A DNA stretch of 64,000 nucleotides. It comes from JABFRG01 sp038210445. GTDB taxonomy: Bacteria > Myxococcota_A > Polyangia > Polyangiales > Polyangiaceae. The stretch is from the NCBI GenBank assembly GCA_038210445.1, contig JBBQWQ010000003.1, forward strand, positions 124,001 through 188,000. Direction: 5' to 3'. Numbering within the stretch: position 1 is the first letter of the stretch; every line of letters starts with the position of its first letter. The notes below the pieces were generated by a model. The model was given only the letters and a program-made list of their open reading frames with translations. It was not told where the DNA came from and searched no databases. The position numbers and the translations under genes were made by a program. Positions 35,849-44,458 of this stretch are shown piece by piece.

Positions 35849-37738
35849 ATGCGTGCTAAGCTCGCTCCCATGCGTCTTCGCTCCTTTGTTGCGTTCCCGC
35901 TCGCGGGTCTCGTCGTGCTCGCCTCTTCCTCTGCGTGTACGGAGGAGGACGTCGGCGAAACCGATGTCGGAAACCTCACCGATGCAGAGCTTGCGCGCAC
36001 CGCGCTCGCCGCCATGGGCGCAAAGTTCGACGGCAAGGACCACACCGACGGCCTTTGCCAGAACTGTCACGACACGAGCAACCGCACGACCTTCACGAAG
36101 TGGGCGACCCGCTACAAGGAGACGATGGCGACGCTGAAGGACGAGAGCAAGTCGGCCGACGTTCGCGTCGCCAGCATGCTCCGCGACCCCGCCAAGACCG
36201 ACTCCGGCTTCGAGTCCGGAAAGATCGGCATCCTCACCGCCGGCGCGCACCTCGGTCTCGCGCCGTACGTGAAGAAGGAGAAGCACCCGGTCACCTACGC
36301 GCAGAACGAGCTCCTCCAGAAGCTCTTCGCCGGCAAGCCGGAGCTCTTTCAGCAGTTCAAGAACGAGACGCTGATGCCGGTCGAGTATCGCTTCGACCGC
36401 TTCAGCCCGGGCCAGTACGAGGCGGTGGTCACCTGGATGACCAAGGGCATGCCCGAGCTCGACGCGCTCATTCCCGACGCCGGCCGCCCGACCACCTGCG
36501 TCGACGACTTCGCCAAACTCAAGGACCACCCGACCCGCATTCGCACCAAGGCCTGGTCGACGGTGAACGCCGAGGCCCGGCTGCCGATGTTCGCGTGCGA
36601 CGCCGCCGCCACCGACCCTTCCACCTGCTTCAAGCAGACGTTCGGCGGCAAGGAAGTATTCCCCGACGCGACCGCGACTGCCTACGGCAAGACCTGGTCG
36701 GCCAACGGCGACACGCTCCGCATCGCGCAAGACATGGGCACCCAGTCGACCTACTACTGGTCGCGCACTTCGGCCGATGGTCGTTTCTTCGCCACCGGCG
36801 GCAGCGGCGGTCGCAGCGTCATCGTCGACCTCGCGGCGAACCTCGACGCAGCCGGCCCCAAGACCCGCTTCATCAGCGCCAAGGCCAACTACGACCCCGA
36901 CTTCTTCCCCAGCAACAAGGCCTTCATGTTCCAGGGAACTTCGAAGGGCGGCGTGGTGTGCGCGCAGTCGCTGCTCACCAACCCGGCCACCACGCAGATC
37001 TCGTTCGAGGAGCCGCAGTGCTCCAAGCTCGACCAGATCTCGCTCTACCAGACGGTGGCGCAGGCCCAGGGCGACAACGAGTTCTCCGACATCTTCGTCA
37101 TCAACAACACCTTCGCCAGCGACAACCCGTCGCTCACCTCGTCGGCCAAGGACCTGACCCTGTCGGCCGGTCCCGAGTCCACGGCGCGCATCGCCATCGG
37201 CGTCTCCACCGGCACCGAAGGCGGCTACAAGGTCGGCGAAGTGCAGACGGTGCCGCTGCCCTTCCAGGGCGACACCATGGCCAGCCGCTCGCTCGAGCTG
37301 CTCGGCAGCCGTGTGGCCGGCGAGGGCAAGATGCTCGGCTACGCCATCACCCGGCTCACCACCACCAAGACCGCGACCGGCTACAAGTTCGGCGCCACGC
37401 CGGTAGGCCGCATCTGCATGGCGGGCAACAAGGCGAACTTCTCCTTCGACGAGCGCTTCCTGGTCACGCACCACTACCTGACCCGCGAAGACTTCGCCTC
37501 GGACGCCGAGTTCGCGCCGTACAAGGACAAGGGCGCGTCGGACATCTACATGGCCGACTTCATCACCGGCAAGAAGACCCGCATCTCGCGCATGAGCGCC
37601 GGTCAGTTCGCCATCTTCCCGCACTTCCGCTCGGACGGCTGGATCATGTTCGAGGTCCGCGACGCGGTCCAGAACAAGGTGTTCGTGGTCGCTGCCGACG
37701 CCGCCATCCGCGCCGCCAAAGCCACCCCGACGCCCTGA
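35849..37738 (+). CDS. CxxCH lipoprotein with beta-propeller-like body
   Basis: About 629 residues from the ATG at 35849 (a second ATG seven codons later also works). Lipobox SSAC is at Cys30. A single c-type heme motif, CQNCH, is at 70-74. A charged helical region follows (about 90-220), then a long region with repeated beta-strand blocks (SRTSADGRFFATGGSGGRS, YDPDFFPSNKAFMFQGTS, IAIFPHFRSDGWIMFE) that read like WD40/PD40 propeller blades. Several paired cysteines are present. It probably sits outside the cytoplasm and binds heme and a partner. The next gene starts on the last base of its stop codon. Confidence 0.8.
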   Translation: MRAKLAPMRLRSFVAFPLAGLVVLASSSACTEEDVGETDVGNLTDAELARTALAAMGAKFDGKDHTDGLCQNCHDTSNRTTFTKWATRYKETMATLKDESKSADVRVASMLRDPAKTDSGFESGKIGILTAGAHLGLAPYVKKEKHPVTYAQNELLQKLFAGKPELFQQFKNETLMPVEYRFDRFSPGQYEAVVTWMTKGMPELDALIPDAGRPTTCVDDFAKLKDHPTRIRTKAWSTVNAEARLPMFACDAAATDPSTCFKQTFGGKEVFPDATATAYGKTWSANGDTLRIAQDMGTQSTYYWSRTSADGRFFATGGSGGRSVIVDLAANLDAAGPKTRFISAKANYDPDFFPSNKAFMFQGTSKGGVVCAQSLLTNPATTQISFEEPQCSKLDQISLYQTVAQAQGDNEFSDIFVINNTFASDNPSLTSSAKDLTLSAGPESTARIAIGVSTGTEGGYKVGEVQTVPLPFQGDTMASRSLELLGSRVAGEGKMLGYAITRLTTTKTATGYKFGATPVGRICMAGNKANFSFDERFLVTHHYLTREDFASDAEFAPYKDKGASDIYMADFITGKKTRISRMSAGQFAIFPHFRSDGWIMFEVRDAVQNKVFVVAADAAIRAAKATPTP

Positions 37739-39138
37739 TGTCGATGTCCCTCTTTCGCTCCTCCTCCCTACCGTTCGCGTGCGTGGCCGCTCTGGGCCTC
37801 GCCGCATTCGGCGGTTGTTCCGATGCCGCCACCGAAGACGATGCGGACCTTCGGGCCGGTGAGCGAAAGATCGTCGGCGAGGCGGTGGCCTACCCGGCCG
37901 ACACCACGCTTGCGCCCCGGGTCGGCGAGCTCGCCAAGTCGCAGAAGGCGCGCCGCGACGCCGCCTGGAAGGCCGTCGCCAAGATTCTGAAGCCCATCTC
38001 GGTGCGGGAAAAGACTGCCAAGAACGACGGCAAAGTCGTCAAGCTGCCGCTCTTCCGCACCTGGTACGGCAAAGACGACATGGACCGCGTGTTCGCGAAG
38101 GCCTACGGCGACCTCACGCCCGCCGATCGCAAGGCCGGAAGGCCGCTCACCGAAGCGGAGCTCAAGAAGGCGTACGCGTGGAACGTGTCGTCGTCGGCTT
38201 CGTGGTCCGACGCTGACTACATCGCCCGGGTGAAGCAGATCACCGACGCCCAGGCGGCCCAAGGCCTCGGTGGCAATACGCGTGTATCCTACAGCCCTGG
38301 CTTCGCCTCGCACCTGCTCGCCAACTACGCGCCGGTGACCCGGTGCATCCCCAAGCTCGACACCTTCGGGCTCGACGCAAGGCCGGCTTCGGCCACCAAC
38401 TTCGCGCCCTGCTTCGCCAGCGAGTTTCCGGCAGATGCCGCGCTCATCAAGGCCTCGTGGTGGCGTTCGGACTTCGGCATCAAGCTCCCGCGTCACACCA
38501 CCACCGCAGCTTCACTGAAGGCGCGGCTCGCGGGCACCCTCGACGAGGGCGGCTGGGGCGCTGGCGAAGGCGACGAGCTCGCGCCTGGCGCCAGCGACAT
38601 CTACACCGTCACCCTGAGCGACGGCGCCAACTTCCGCATGGCGGCCCTGCACCTCGTCACCAAAGAGCTGCGCGATTGGATGTGGATTACACTCTTCTGG
38701 TCCGACGATCCGGACACCGACTTCGGCGCCGATCGGCCGGCGGCCATTAAGGCGCTGGGCGCCCCGTGGGACCACTACAAGATGGAAGTGATCGTGGCCT
38801 ACGAGGAGCAGGACCCGGATCCGCGCGGCGGCTACACCGGGACGCTCGGCGATGCGCTGGCCGCGGTGCACCCCGGCGTGGGCGGGCCCAGCTGGGGCTC
38901 CAACCCTTACATCGAGCGCGGCCCCAAAAACGCCCAGACCAACTGCATTGGTTGCCACCAGCACTCGCACAACCAGACGTTCTCGAGCGAGAGCATTCTG
39001 TCCGACGAGGCGAAGTTCCCGAAGTCTGGCCGCGTGAAGCTGCGCACGGTGTTCCCGGCAGACTACTCGTGGTCGGTGTTTCACGGCCCCGAGCTGCTGG
39101 CCGGCACCATGGACGCGCGGATCCGCGCCTACCCCTGA
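37738..39138 (+). CDS. CxxCH-motif lipoprotein
   Basis: About 466 residues from the ATG at 37738, which overlaps the previous stop by one base (TGATG); the gene is therefore coupled to its neighbour. The same frame stays open far upstream, but that part is a shadow of the propeller-like gene. It has a lipobox FGGC (Cys27). Near the C-terminus NCIGCHQHSH contains one CxxCH motif followed by extra His residues. Residues between 150 and 380 contain many aromatic pairs (WWRSDFG, DWMWITLFW). No known domain was recognised. Inferred to be a heme-binding partner of the upstream protein. Confidence 0.78.
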   Translation: MSMSLFRSSSLPFACVAALGLAAFGGCSDAATEDDADLRAGERKIVGEAVAYPADTTLAPRVGELAKSQKARRDAAWKAVAKILKPISVREKTAKNDGKVVKLPLFRTWYGKDDMDRVFAKAYGDLTPADRKAGRPLTEAELKKAYAWNVSSSASWSDADYIARVKQITDAQAAQGLGGNTRVSYSPGFASHLLANYAPVTRCIPKLDTFGLDARPASATNFAPCFASEFPADAALIKASWWRSDFGIKLPRHTTTAASLKARLAGTLDEGGWGAGEGDELAPGASDIYTVTLSDGANFRMAALHLVTKELRDWMWITLFWSDDPDTDFGADRPAAIKALGAPWDHYKMEVIVAYEEQDPDPRGGYTGTLGDALAAVHPGVGGPSWGSNPYIERGPKNAQTNCIGCHQHSHNQTFSSESILSDEAKFPKSGRVKLRTVFPADYSWSVFHGPELLAGTMDARIRAYP

Positions 39139-39287
39139 GTCGTCGCTTCGGTGCGAGAGGGCGTGGGGAAGGTGCACGTGTTTCCGCGCGTACCACAAAA
39201 ACATACAATTGACGCCCTCGGTGACTGGCACTGCGGGGCGAACGTTGTAGGGTCATCCCCTTCTCTCCGCTTCAAAGGAACTTCCCT

Positions 39288-40193
39288 ATGCTCGTGTCGC
39301 GACGCTCGTTCCACTGGATGGCTCTCGGGGCTTCGGCCGCACTCTGGCTGCCGGGCTGTGGCAGCGATGGCGCAGAGCCCGAGGTGGACACCGACGACAT
39401 CGTCAAGGGAACCACCGACAAGCTCGCGATGCCCAAGACCGTTCGCGACTACCAAGACAGCCACGGCTGGGGCCGTCACCACATCGAGTGGCACACGGTT
39501 CGGCAGTGGGACTTTCTGCAGAAGAACTACCCAGACTCCGTTCGCTGGGCAAAGTCGCAGGGCTGGGAGCGCGCGCCGATTCAAGAAGGCGCCAAGGGCA
39601 ACGGGCTCGAGTTCTTGGCCATGCACCGGGCGATGCTTCGGCACCTGCTCGGCAAGTTCACCGCCGCCAGCTACAAGCCGCTCTTCGCAGGCTGGACCGC
39701 GCCGCCCACCGAGGTGACCGACAAGGACAACCCGGTGCTCGACAAGGCCGCGTTCAATCCCAACATGGCCAAGGCCATCGCGCGGGTCACGGGCGATCTC
39801 GACTTTGCCACCGACGACGATCTGGGCCTGTACCTCGAGACGCGGGCCCGGCCGGGCAGCGGCAACGGCTACTCCACCGACGTGACGGCCGGCGTGCACA
39901 ACTACCTGCACAACCGGTTCTCGAACGACAAGAGCCCCACCAACCTTGGCGATCCCGAGGTGAACATGAAGAACAAGCTCTTCTGGCGTTGCCACGGCTG
40001 GATCGACGCCCGCTGGACGGCCTTCCGCGCCGCAAAGGGCCTCAAAGAGACGGACCCGGCCTACAAGGAAGCCATCGACCGCTGGACCGCGCACATGAAC
40101 GCGCTGGGCGGCCTCAAGGCGGGCGCTCCGGCCTCGCGCGAGCCGCGCCCCGGCGTGTTCAACAACTTCTGGGCCAACGATCCGCAAGCCTGA
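39288..40193 (+). CDS. Tat-exported tyrosinase-like lipoprotein
   Basis: The 301-residue protein begins MLVSRRSFHW, a twin-arginine signal, and has a lipobox LPGC (Cys24), so it is folded before export. The CuB half of a type-3 copper site is recognisable: His204 and His208 in VHNYLHNRF (HxxxH) and His236 in LFWRCHGWIDARW, which matches the tyrosinase LFWxHHxxxDRxW motif, with Cys235 in place of one His. The CuA half is less clear: FLAMHRAMLRH gives His113 where FLPWHR is expected, but the His nine residues before is absent; a His-rich stretch (59-69) may supply it. It may be a divergent phenol oxidase or an oxygen-binding protein. Confidence 0.75.
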   Translation: MLVSRRSFHWMALGASAALWLPGCGSDGAEPEVDTDDIVKGTTDKLAMPKTVRDYQDSHGWGRHHIEWHTVRQWDFLQKNYPDSVRWAKSQGWERAPIQEGAKGNGLEFLAMHRAMLRHLLGKFTAASYKPLFAGWTAPPTEVTDKDNPVLDKAAFNPNMAKAIARVTGDLDFATDDDLGLYLETRARPGSGNGYSTDVTAGVHNYLHNRFSNDKSPTNLGDPEVNMKNKLFWRCHGWIDARWTAFRAAKGLKETDPAYKEAIDRWTAHMNALGGLKAGAPASREPRPGVFNNFWANDPQA

Positions 40194-40373
40194 GCGGGAG
40201 CCAGAACAGCGCGAGCGTGGCGCCTCCGGGCGGGCCGCGCCGGCGCCGTTGAATTGCCAGGCCTTCGGCGCATCCAAGACTTCTCAAGGCCACGTTCGTG
40301 GCCTAAACAGGTGCCGCCGGAGGGGCTCTTCCGAAGGCAGCTCGAGAAGTTCGTTTCTGCCGAGGAGGCGCCC

Positions 40374-41366
40374 GTGTCGATTCGTTCGTGCGTGATTGGT
40401 CTGGGGTCGATGGGGAAGAACCACGTCCGCGTTGCGTCGGAGATCCCCGGCTCGACGTTGGTGGCGGGGAGCGATCCCAGCGAGAAGAACCGCGCCGCGC
40501 TCGGCCGCTACGGCATCGAGCTCTTCGAGGACTACCGGGTGATGCTCGACAAGGTGAAGCCCGACATTGCCACCCTGGCGGTGCCGACCGAGCTGCACAA
40601 GGAAGTCGCATGCGACGTCATGGCGCGCGGCATTCACGTGATGGTCGAGAAGCCCATCGCCAAGACGCTGGCAGAAGCGGACGCCATGATCGAGACCGCC
40701 GCCCGCTACAAGGTGAAGCTCATGGTGGGGCACCTCGAGCGCTTCAATCCGGCGGTGCAGGAGATTCGCCGGCGGGTCACCAGCGGGGAGCTCGGCCGCA
40801 TCTTTCAGCTCCACGCCCGGCGCCTGAGCCCGTTTCCTTCGCGCATCCAGGACGTGGGCGTCATCCTGGACCTCGCCACCCACGACATCGACGCGATGCA
40901 CTTCATCACCGGCTCCAAGGTGGTGCGGGCCTTCGCCGAGGTGGCGCAGAAGGCCCACAAGAGCTGCGAAGACATGCTCTCCGGTCTGCTCCGCTTCGAG
41001 TCGGGCGAGATTGGCGTACTCGACGTGAGCTGGCTCTCGCCATGGAAGCTTCGCGAGCTCAGCGTGGTGGGCGAGGGCGGCATGTACGTGGCCGACTACC
41101 TTTCGCAAGACCTGCGCTGGTACAAGAACGGCACCGTCAACTACACCTGGGAGCCTGCCACGCACTTCTCGGGCGCGGTGGAAGGCGACATGATCAAGAC
41201 GTACATCCCCAAGAAGGAGCCGCTCCGCGTGGAGCACGAAGCCTTCGTGAAGTGCGTGCTCGAGAACACCGCCGCCGCGGTGACCGGTGAAGACGGCCGC
41301 GCCGCGCTCTCGGTAGCCCTCGACCTCATGCAGGCCGGTCGCGAAAGCGCGCTCGTCACCCACTGA
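40374..41366 (+). CDS. Gfo/Idh/MocA-family NAD(P)-dependent oxidoreductase
   Basis: About 330 residues from a GTG at 40374, which has a strong GAGGAGG site before it; the upstream in-frame ATG at 40254 lacks one. The Rossmann motif is VIGLGSMGKNH (about 6-16). The family's MVEKPIAKTLAEA (about 90) has the catalytic Lys, and the C-terminal domain holds ATHDIDAMHFI with the conserved His/Asp. It should be a cytosolic sugar or inositol dehydrogenase; the sequence most resembles UDP-sugar or N-acyl sugar dehydrogenases in this family, but the substrate cannot be fixed. It lies 180 bases past the tyrosinase-like gene. Confidence 0.88.
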   Translation: MSIRSCVIGLGSMGKNHVRVASEIPGSTLVAGSDPSEKNRAALGRYGIELFEDYRVMLDKVKPDIATLAVPTELHKEVACDVMARGIHVMVEKPIAKTLAEADAMIETAARYKVKLMVGHLERFNPAVQEIRRRVTSGELGRIFQLHARRLSPFPSRIQDVGVILDLATHDIDAMHFITGSKVVRAFAEVAQKAHKSCEDMLSGLLRFESGEIGVLDVSWLSPWKLRELSVVGEGGMYVADYLSQDLRWYKNGTVNYTWEPATHFSGAVEGDMIKTYIPKKEPLRVEHEAFVKCVLENTAAAVTGEDGRAALSVALDLMQAGRESALVTH

Positions 41367-41390
41367 ACCGTTCGCGTTCGCGGAAAAAGG

Positions 41391-41429
41391 AAACGCGCGG
41401 CGGCTCTCGAAGAGCACGGCCGCGCGTTT
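41391..41429. terminator. bidirectional terminator between convergent genes
   Basis: AAACGCGCGGC (41391-41401) and GCCGCGCGTTT (41419-41429) form an 11-base stem, with a second inner stem GCTCT/AGAGC (41403-41407 and 41411-41415). AAA on one side and TTT on the other fit termination from both strands. It separates the oxidoreductase gene and the minus-strand lipoprotein gene. Confidence 0.75.
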
Positions 41430-41451
41430 CGCGCTTGCGGGGGTGGCGAGC

Positions 41452-42699
41452 TCAGCGGCTGCCGAAGCAGCCCGGGTTCTTTCCGTAGAGCGTGGCGTTG
41501 CCAGAGGCGGTGGGGCGGCACACGGTGTTGTCGCTGCACTGCCAACCGCCGCTGATGGCCTGGCTGTCGCACAGGAAGGCGCTGTAGTCGGCGACCTGCG
41601 AGCAGTACCAGCCGTCGGCCTTGCCGGCGCAGCTGTCTTTGCCCGGAGCGCTCGCGTCGTTCTGTTCGGGGTTGGTGTTGCAGCCCTGGCCGTTGCCGTT
41701 GCCGGGGGCGCGCAGGCCGTAGGCGATGGGGCTCTTGCCGGAGCCGCGGGCGTGGGTGAAGCCCTGGTTGTCGACCGCCAGCGGCGAGGAGCCCTGCCAG
41801 CCGGCGAACATGTACACGTGGTCCGGGTGGCCGGGGCGACCCTTGCGGTCTTTGGTGATGATGACGTCGCCCGGGCGGAGGTCGGCGCGGTTGCGGATGA
41901 CGGTCCAGCCACGGCTCTTGAGTGCGTCGCGGAAGCCCTCGGTGTTGGTCTCGACGGGCATGTTGCCGCCGGACTGGCGAATCGCGTGGCTGAGCCAGGT
42001 GGCGCAGCCGTTGTGGCGGGAGCCCAGGGTCCTCACGCCGGCGCGCGACACCGTGTCGTAGCCTTTGCGCGACGAGTAGTAGCTCATGAGCTTGGCGTTG
42101 AAGTTGTCGCAGCCGCCCTGCAGCTCCAGCTGCTGGCCCTTCGCCTCGAGCTGGATGATGGCGTCTTCGTCGGGCAGCGCCGTAACGAACTTGCGCTCGA
42201 AGCGCTGCGCCGTGCACGCGGCGCCGCCGCCCAGGCTCGTGCAGTCGTCGACCATCTGCTGGGTGAACGGACCGTAGACGTTGGCGCCGTCGGTGCAGAC
42301 GCCGAGGTCCTTGTCGACGGTGGTGCCCGCGGGGCAGGTCTCTTGGCCGCGGAGGCTCTTGGCTTGCGCCAGGGGCCAGTTGACGGCGTCGCAGTCCTGG
42401 CCGCCGCTGCTCTTGCACGCGGCGACCATGGCCGGCGAGAAGGGACCGAGGGCGCGGCCGCCCTGGACGCAGAGGCCTGCAGTGTCGTCGAAGGACGCGC
42501 CCGCGGGACAGGCCGCGGTGTCGGCCGTCGCGAACCACATGGGCGTCGCAAGCTCGTCGGCGGTCTCGTCGACCTCGGGGCCGTTCTCGATGTCGGCGCC
42601 CTTGTCGGCGTCGAAGCTTGGGGCGTCCGAAGCCGATCCGCACGCGACCGCAACCGAAGCCACCAGACCCGTAACGAGGAGCAAGCGCCAGTGGAGCAT
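41452..42699 (-). CDS. Cys-rich lipoprotein with NlpC/P60- or CHAP-like peptidase domain
   Basis: This 415-residue protein has a lipoprotein signal with lipobox AVAC (Cys20). Two similar Cys-containing modules (ACPAGASFDDTAGLCVQGG and TCPAGTTVDKDLGVCTDGA) are at about 63-160. A papain-like amidase core seems present at about 220-320: HNGCATWLSHAIRQSGG places a catalytic Cys at a helix start, LRPGDVIITKD is the NlpC/P60 or CHAP-type strand, and PDHVYMF supplies the His. Such enzymes cut cell-wall peptides. The C-terminal ~90 residues hold eight cysteines. A 325-base region separates it from the DUF362 gene upstream. Confidence 0.78.
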   Translation of the reverse strand: MLHWRLLLVTGLVASVAVACGSASDAPSFDADKGADIENGPEVDETADELATPMWFATADTAACPAGASFDDTAGLCVQGGRALGPFSPAMVAACKSSGGQDCDAVNWPLAQAKSLRGQETCPAGTTVDKDLGVCTDGANVYGPFTQQMVDDCTSLGGGAACTAQRFERKFVTALPDEDAIIQLEAKGQQLELQGGCDNFNAKLMSYYSSRKGYDTVSRAGVRTLGSRHNGCATWLSHAIRQSGGNMPVETNTEGFRDALKSRGWTVIRNRADLRPGDVIITKDRKGRPGHPDHVYMFAGWQGSSPLAVDNQGFTHARGSGKSPIAYGLRAPGNGNGQGCNTNPEQNDASAPGKDSCAGKADGWYCSQVADYSAFLCDSQAISGGWQCSDNTVCRPTASGNATLYGKNPGCFGSR

Positions 42700-43024
42700 G
42701 CAGTTCTCTGGAGCATCTCGTGTGCCATGAGACTGGAACTTCGTAAGTGCTCGAAACTACTAGACCCACCCTGCGCTTTGGGGGGCGCAGCGGTGGGTCG
42801 GTGGATGGCTTCGGATCCAGAAGGTTTTACCGTGCTTTTTTGCGCTGAGCGCGGAAAGGGCAAAAATCTTCGATTCTTACGCAGTGCATAAAAAAGCCCG
42901 CCGCACCATACACGAGGACCTACGGAGGTGCGGCGGACCCGGGAGAGCCGAAGCCCACCCGTCTTCTCGTACGCAAACCCGGCGGCGCTCTTCCTTCGAA
43001 GTGTGCCGCCGGATCGCTTTCTTC
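42700..43024. other. 325-base intergenic region
   Basis: The region sits between two minus-strand genes. Its right half holds the terminator of the DUF362 gene (listed separately), and the left half should hold the promoter of the lipoprotein gene ending at 41452. It is comparatively A/T-rich around 42825-42895 (TTTTACCGTGCTTTTTT, AAAAATCTTCGATTCTTA). I see no further gene. Confidence 0.5.
42890..42936 (-). terminator. intrinsic terminator of DUF362 gene
   Basis: On the minus strand, CCGCCGCACC and GGTGCGGCGG form a perfect 10-base stem with a 19-base loop and run into GGGCTTTTTT. It lies 89 bases after the stop of the 43025-44320 gene. Confidence 0.85.
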
Positions 43025-44320
43025 TCAGTGCGTGCCGGGCTGGACCGCGGTGCGGCGCTTGCGCGCCTGGATTTCGGGGGACTCGGCCACCGCCATGCCG
43101 ACGAGCCGGGCGCCTTCGAGGAAGTGCTTCATGCCGATGCGAATGAGCTCCGGGTTGGCCTCGCCCACTTCCGGGTAGCCTCGCCCTTCGGCGTCGGGGT
43201 GCACGCGGCCCCAGTTGGCGAAGAGCTTGCCCCAGTCGCTCTCGAGGATCGGCGCGATCTTCTCCTTGGCGAAGCGGGGATACCAGAACATGTCGTGGTA
43301 GCTGACGCTGGCCACGTACGCCCAGGGGGCGAGCCAGGTTTTGAGCGACCACTCGATGGGCGCCTTGAGCGGGCCCCAGTAGATGCGGTGCTGGTTCTTG
43401 GAGGCGAAGGTCATGTTCTTGAACGGGCCTTCGAAGTTCCAGTTCTCGTTGGCGAGCTCGGGATCGCCGACGATCTCGATGTCGCGCACGTCGCCGCAAC
43501 CCAGGCCCTGCTCGTGGGCCAGGCGAATGAACTTGCAGTCGGCCATGGGGTCGAAGCCCATGAGCTTGGCGGCCACCGCGTCGATGGCGACCTGGTCGCT
43601 GGAGGCGATGAGCACGTTCTTCACGTGGGGGATCATGCAGCGAGGGCCCGGGCCGTCGCCGGCGAAGGTGCCGTCCATGACCGCGAACACGCCGCGGTGG
43701 ATCTTCTTCTGGATCATCAGAAGGTCGACCAGGGTCTCGTGGATTTTCGGGTGGGTCCAGTGCCGATGCTCGTTGAGCAGGCCCCCGAAGGCGTTCTTCA
43801 TGGCGCCGGTGGTGGTGGTGAAGATGTGGGTCTTCACGGTCGGCAGGTGGATGATGTTCTCGCCGATGAAGCGCTTGGGGATGCTGAAGCCCTTGGGGAA
43901 TACCTCGTTGAGGCAGAGGAACTTCTTGGTGAGATCACCCACCGCGTCCTTGACGTTGATCCACTCTTCGCCGCCCTCGTACAGGTGCACGTTGCGAAGC
44001 CCGTGGGCCTTCACCACGTCGATCTGCTTGTTCTCGCGCTCGCCGAGGTGCGCGTCGATGACCACGGTGCGGTTGTGACAGGCGTGAATGAGGTCGGTCT
44101 TGTAGCCGTCCTGCTTCATGGCGCGAATGACGCCTTCGAGCTGCCAGGGTACGGTGGAGGAGCCCGGGTAGAAGAAGTGCCAGGAGATATTCACCTTCAG
44201 CGCGGTGTCGGCGGACTTGTCGACCACCTCCTGGTAGCCGGCGAGGTTCATGAGCCGGTGGTAGTCCTCGAGGACGGTCTTCGGGGACGTGCGGATCAGG
44301 GCAACTTTCGATTTGGCCAT
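43025..44320 (-). CDS. DUF362 domain-containing protein
   Basis: This 431-residue protein has no signal sequence. VKVNISWHFFYPGSSTVPWQ (about 42-61), IIHLPTVKTHIFTTTTGAMKN (about 155-175) and VMDGTFAGDGPGPRC (about 215-230) match the DUF362 family, whose structures and chemistry are largely unknown but which often goes with iron-sulfur or oxidoreductase genes. No ferredoxin-type CxxCxxC cluster is visible in this member. The C-terminal ~100 residues are aromatic-rich. It is divergent from the orphan histidine kinase gene across 138 bases, which should hold both promoters. Confidence 0.85.
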   Translation of the reverse strand: MAKSKVALIRTSPKTVLEDYHRLMNLAGYQEVVDKSADTALKVNISWHFFYPGSSTVPWQLEGVIRAMKQDGYKTDLIHACHNRTVVIDAHLGERENKQIDVVKAHGLRNVHLYEGGEEWINVKDAVGDLTKKFLCLNEVFPKGFSIPKRFIGENIIHLPTVKTHIFTTTTGAMKNAFGGLLNEHRHWTHPKIHETLVDLLMIQKKIHRGVFAVMDGTFAGDGPGPRCMIPHVKNVLIASSDQVAIDAVAAKLMGFDPMADCKFIRLAHEQGLGCGDVRDIEIVGDPELANENWNFEGPFKNMTFASKNQHRIYWGPLKAPIEWSLKTWLAPWAYVASVSYHDMFWYPRFAKEKIAPILESDWGKLFANWGRVHPDAEGRGYPEVGEANPELIRIGMKHFLEGARLVGMAVAESPEIQARKRRTAVQPGTH

Positions 44321-44458
44321 GGCAGAACAAGCCTCTTATCAACGCGGGGCGAGCGGCGCAACGCCCTCGGTTCCCATGACAGTGGCGCGTGGGCGGGGAA
44401 ATCGGCTCACGGCAGCCGCCAGGCTGGCCCACAGGCCTGATATCGTCAAGGCAACCCG

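Noticed and set aside
35935..37737. Open frame of ~600 codons continuous with the 37738 gene, suggesting a 1067-residue protein
   Set aside because: It runs in another frame over the propeller-like lipoprotein gene and is Arg/His-rich, a typical shadow in GC-rich DNA. The ATG at 37738 gives a proper lipoprotein signal.
39222..39240. TGGCAC followed by GGCG upstream of the tyrosinase-like gene, resembling a sigma-54 promoter
   Set aside because: The spacing between the GG and GC elements is one base short and the TTGC box is missing.
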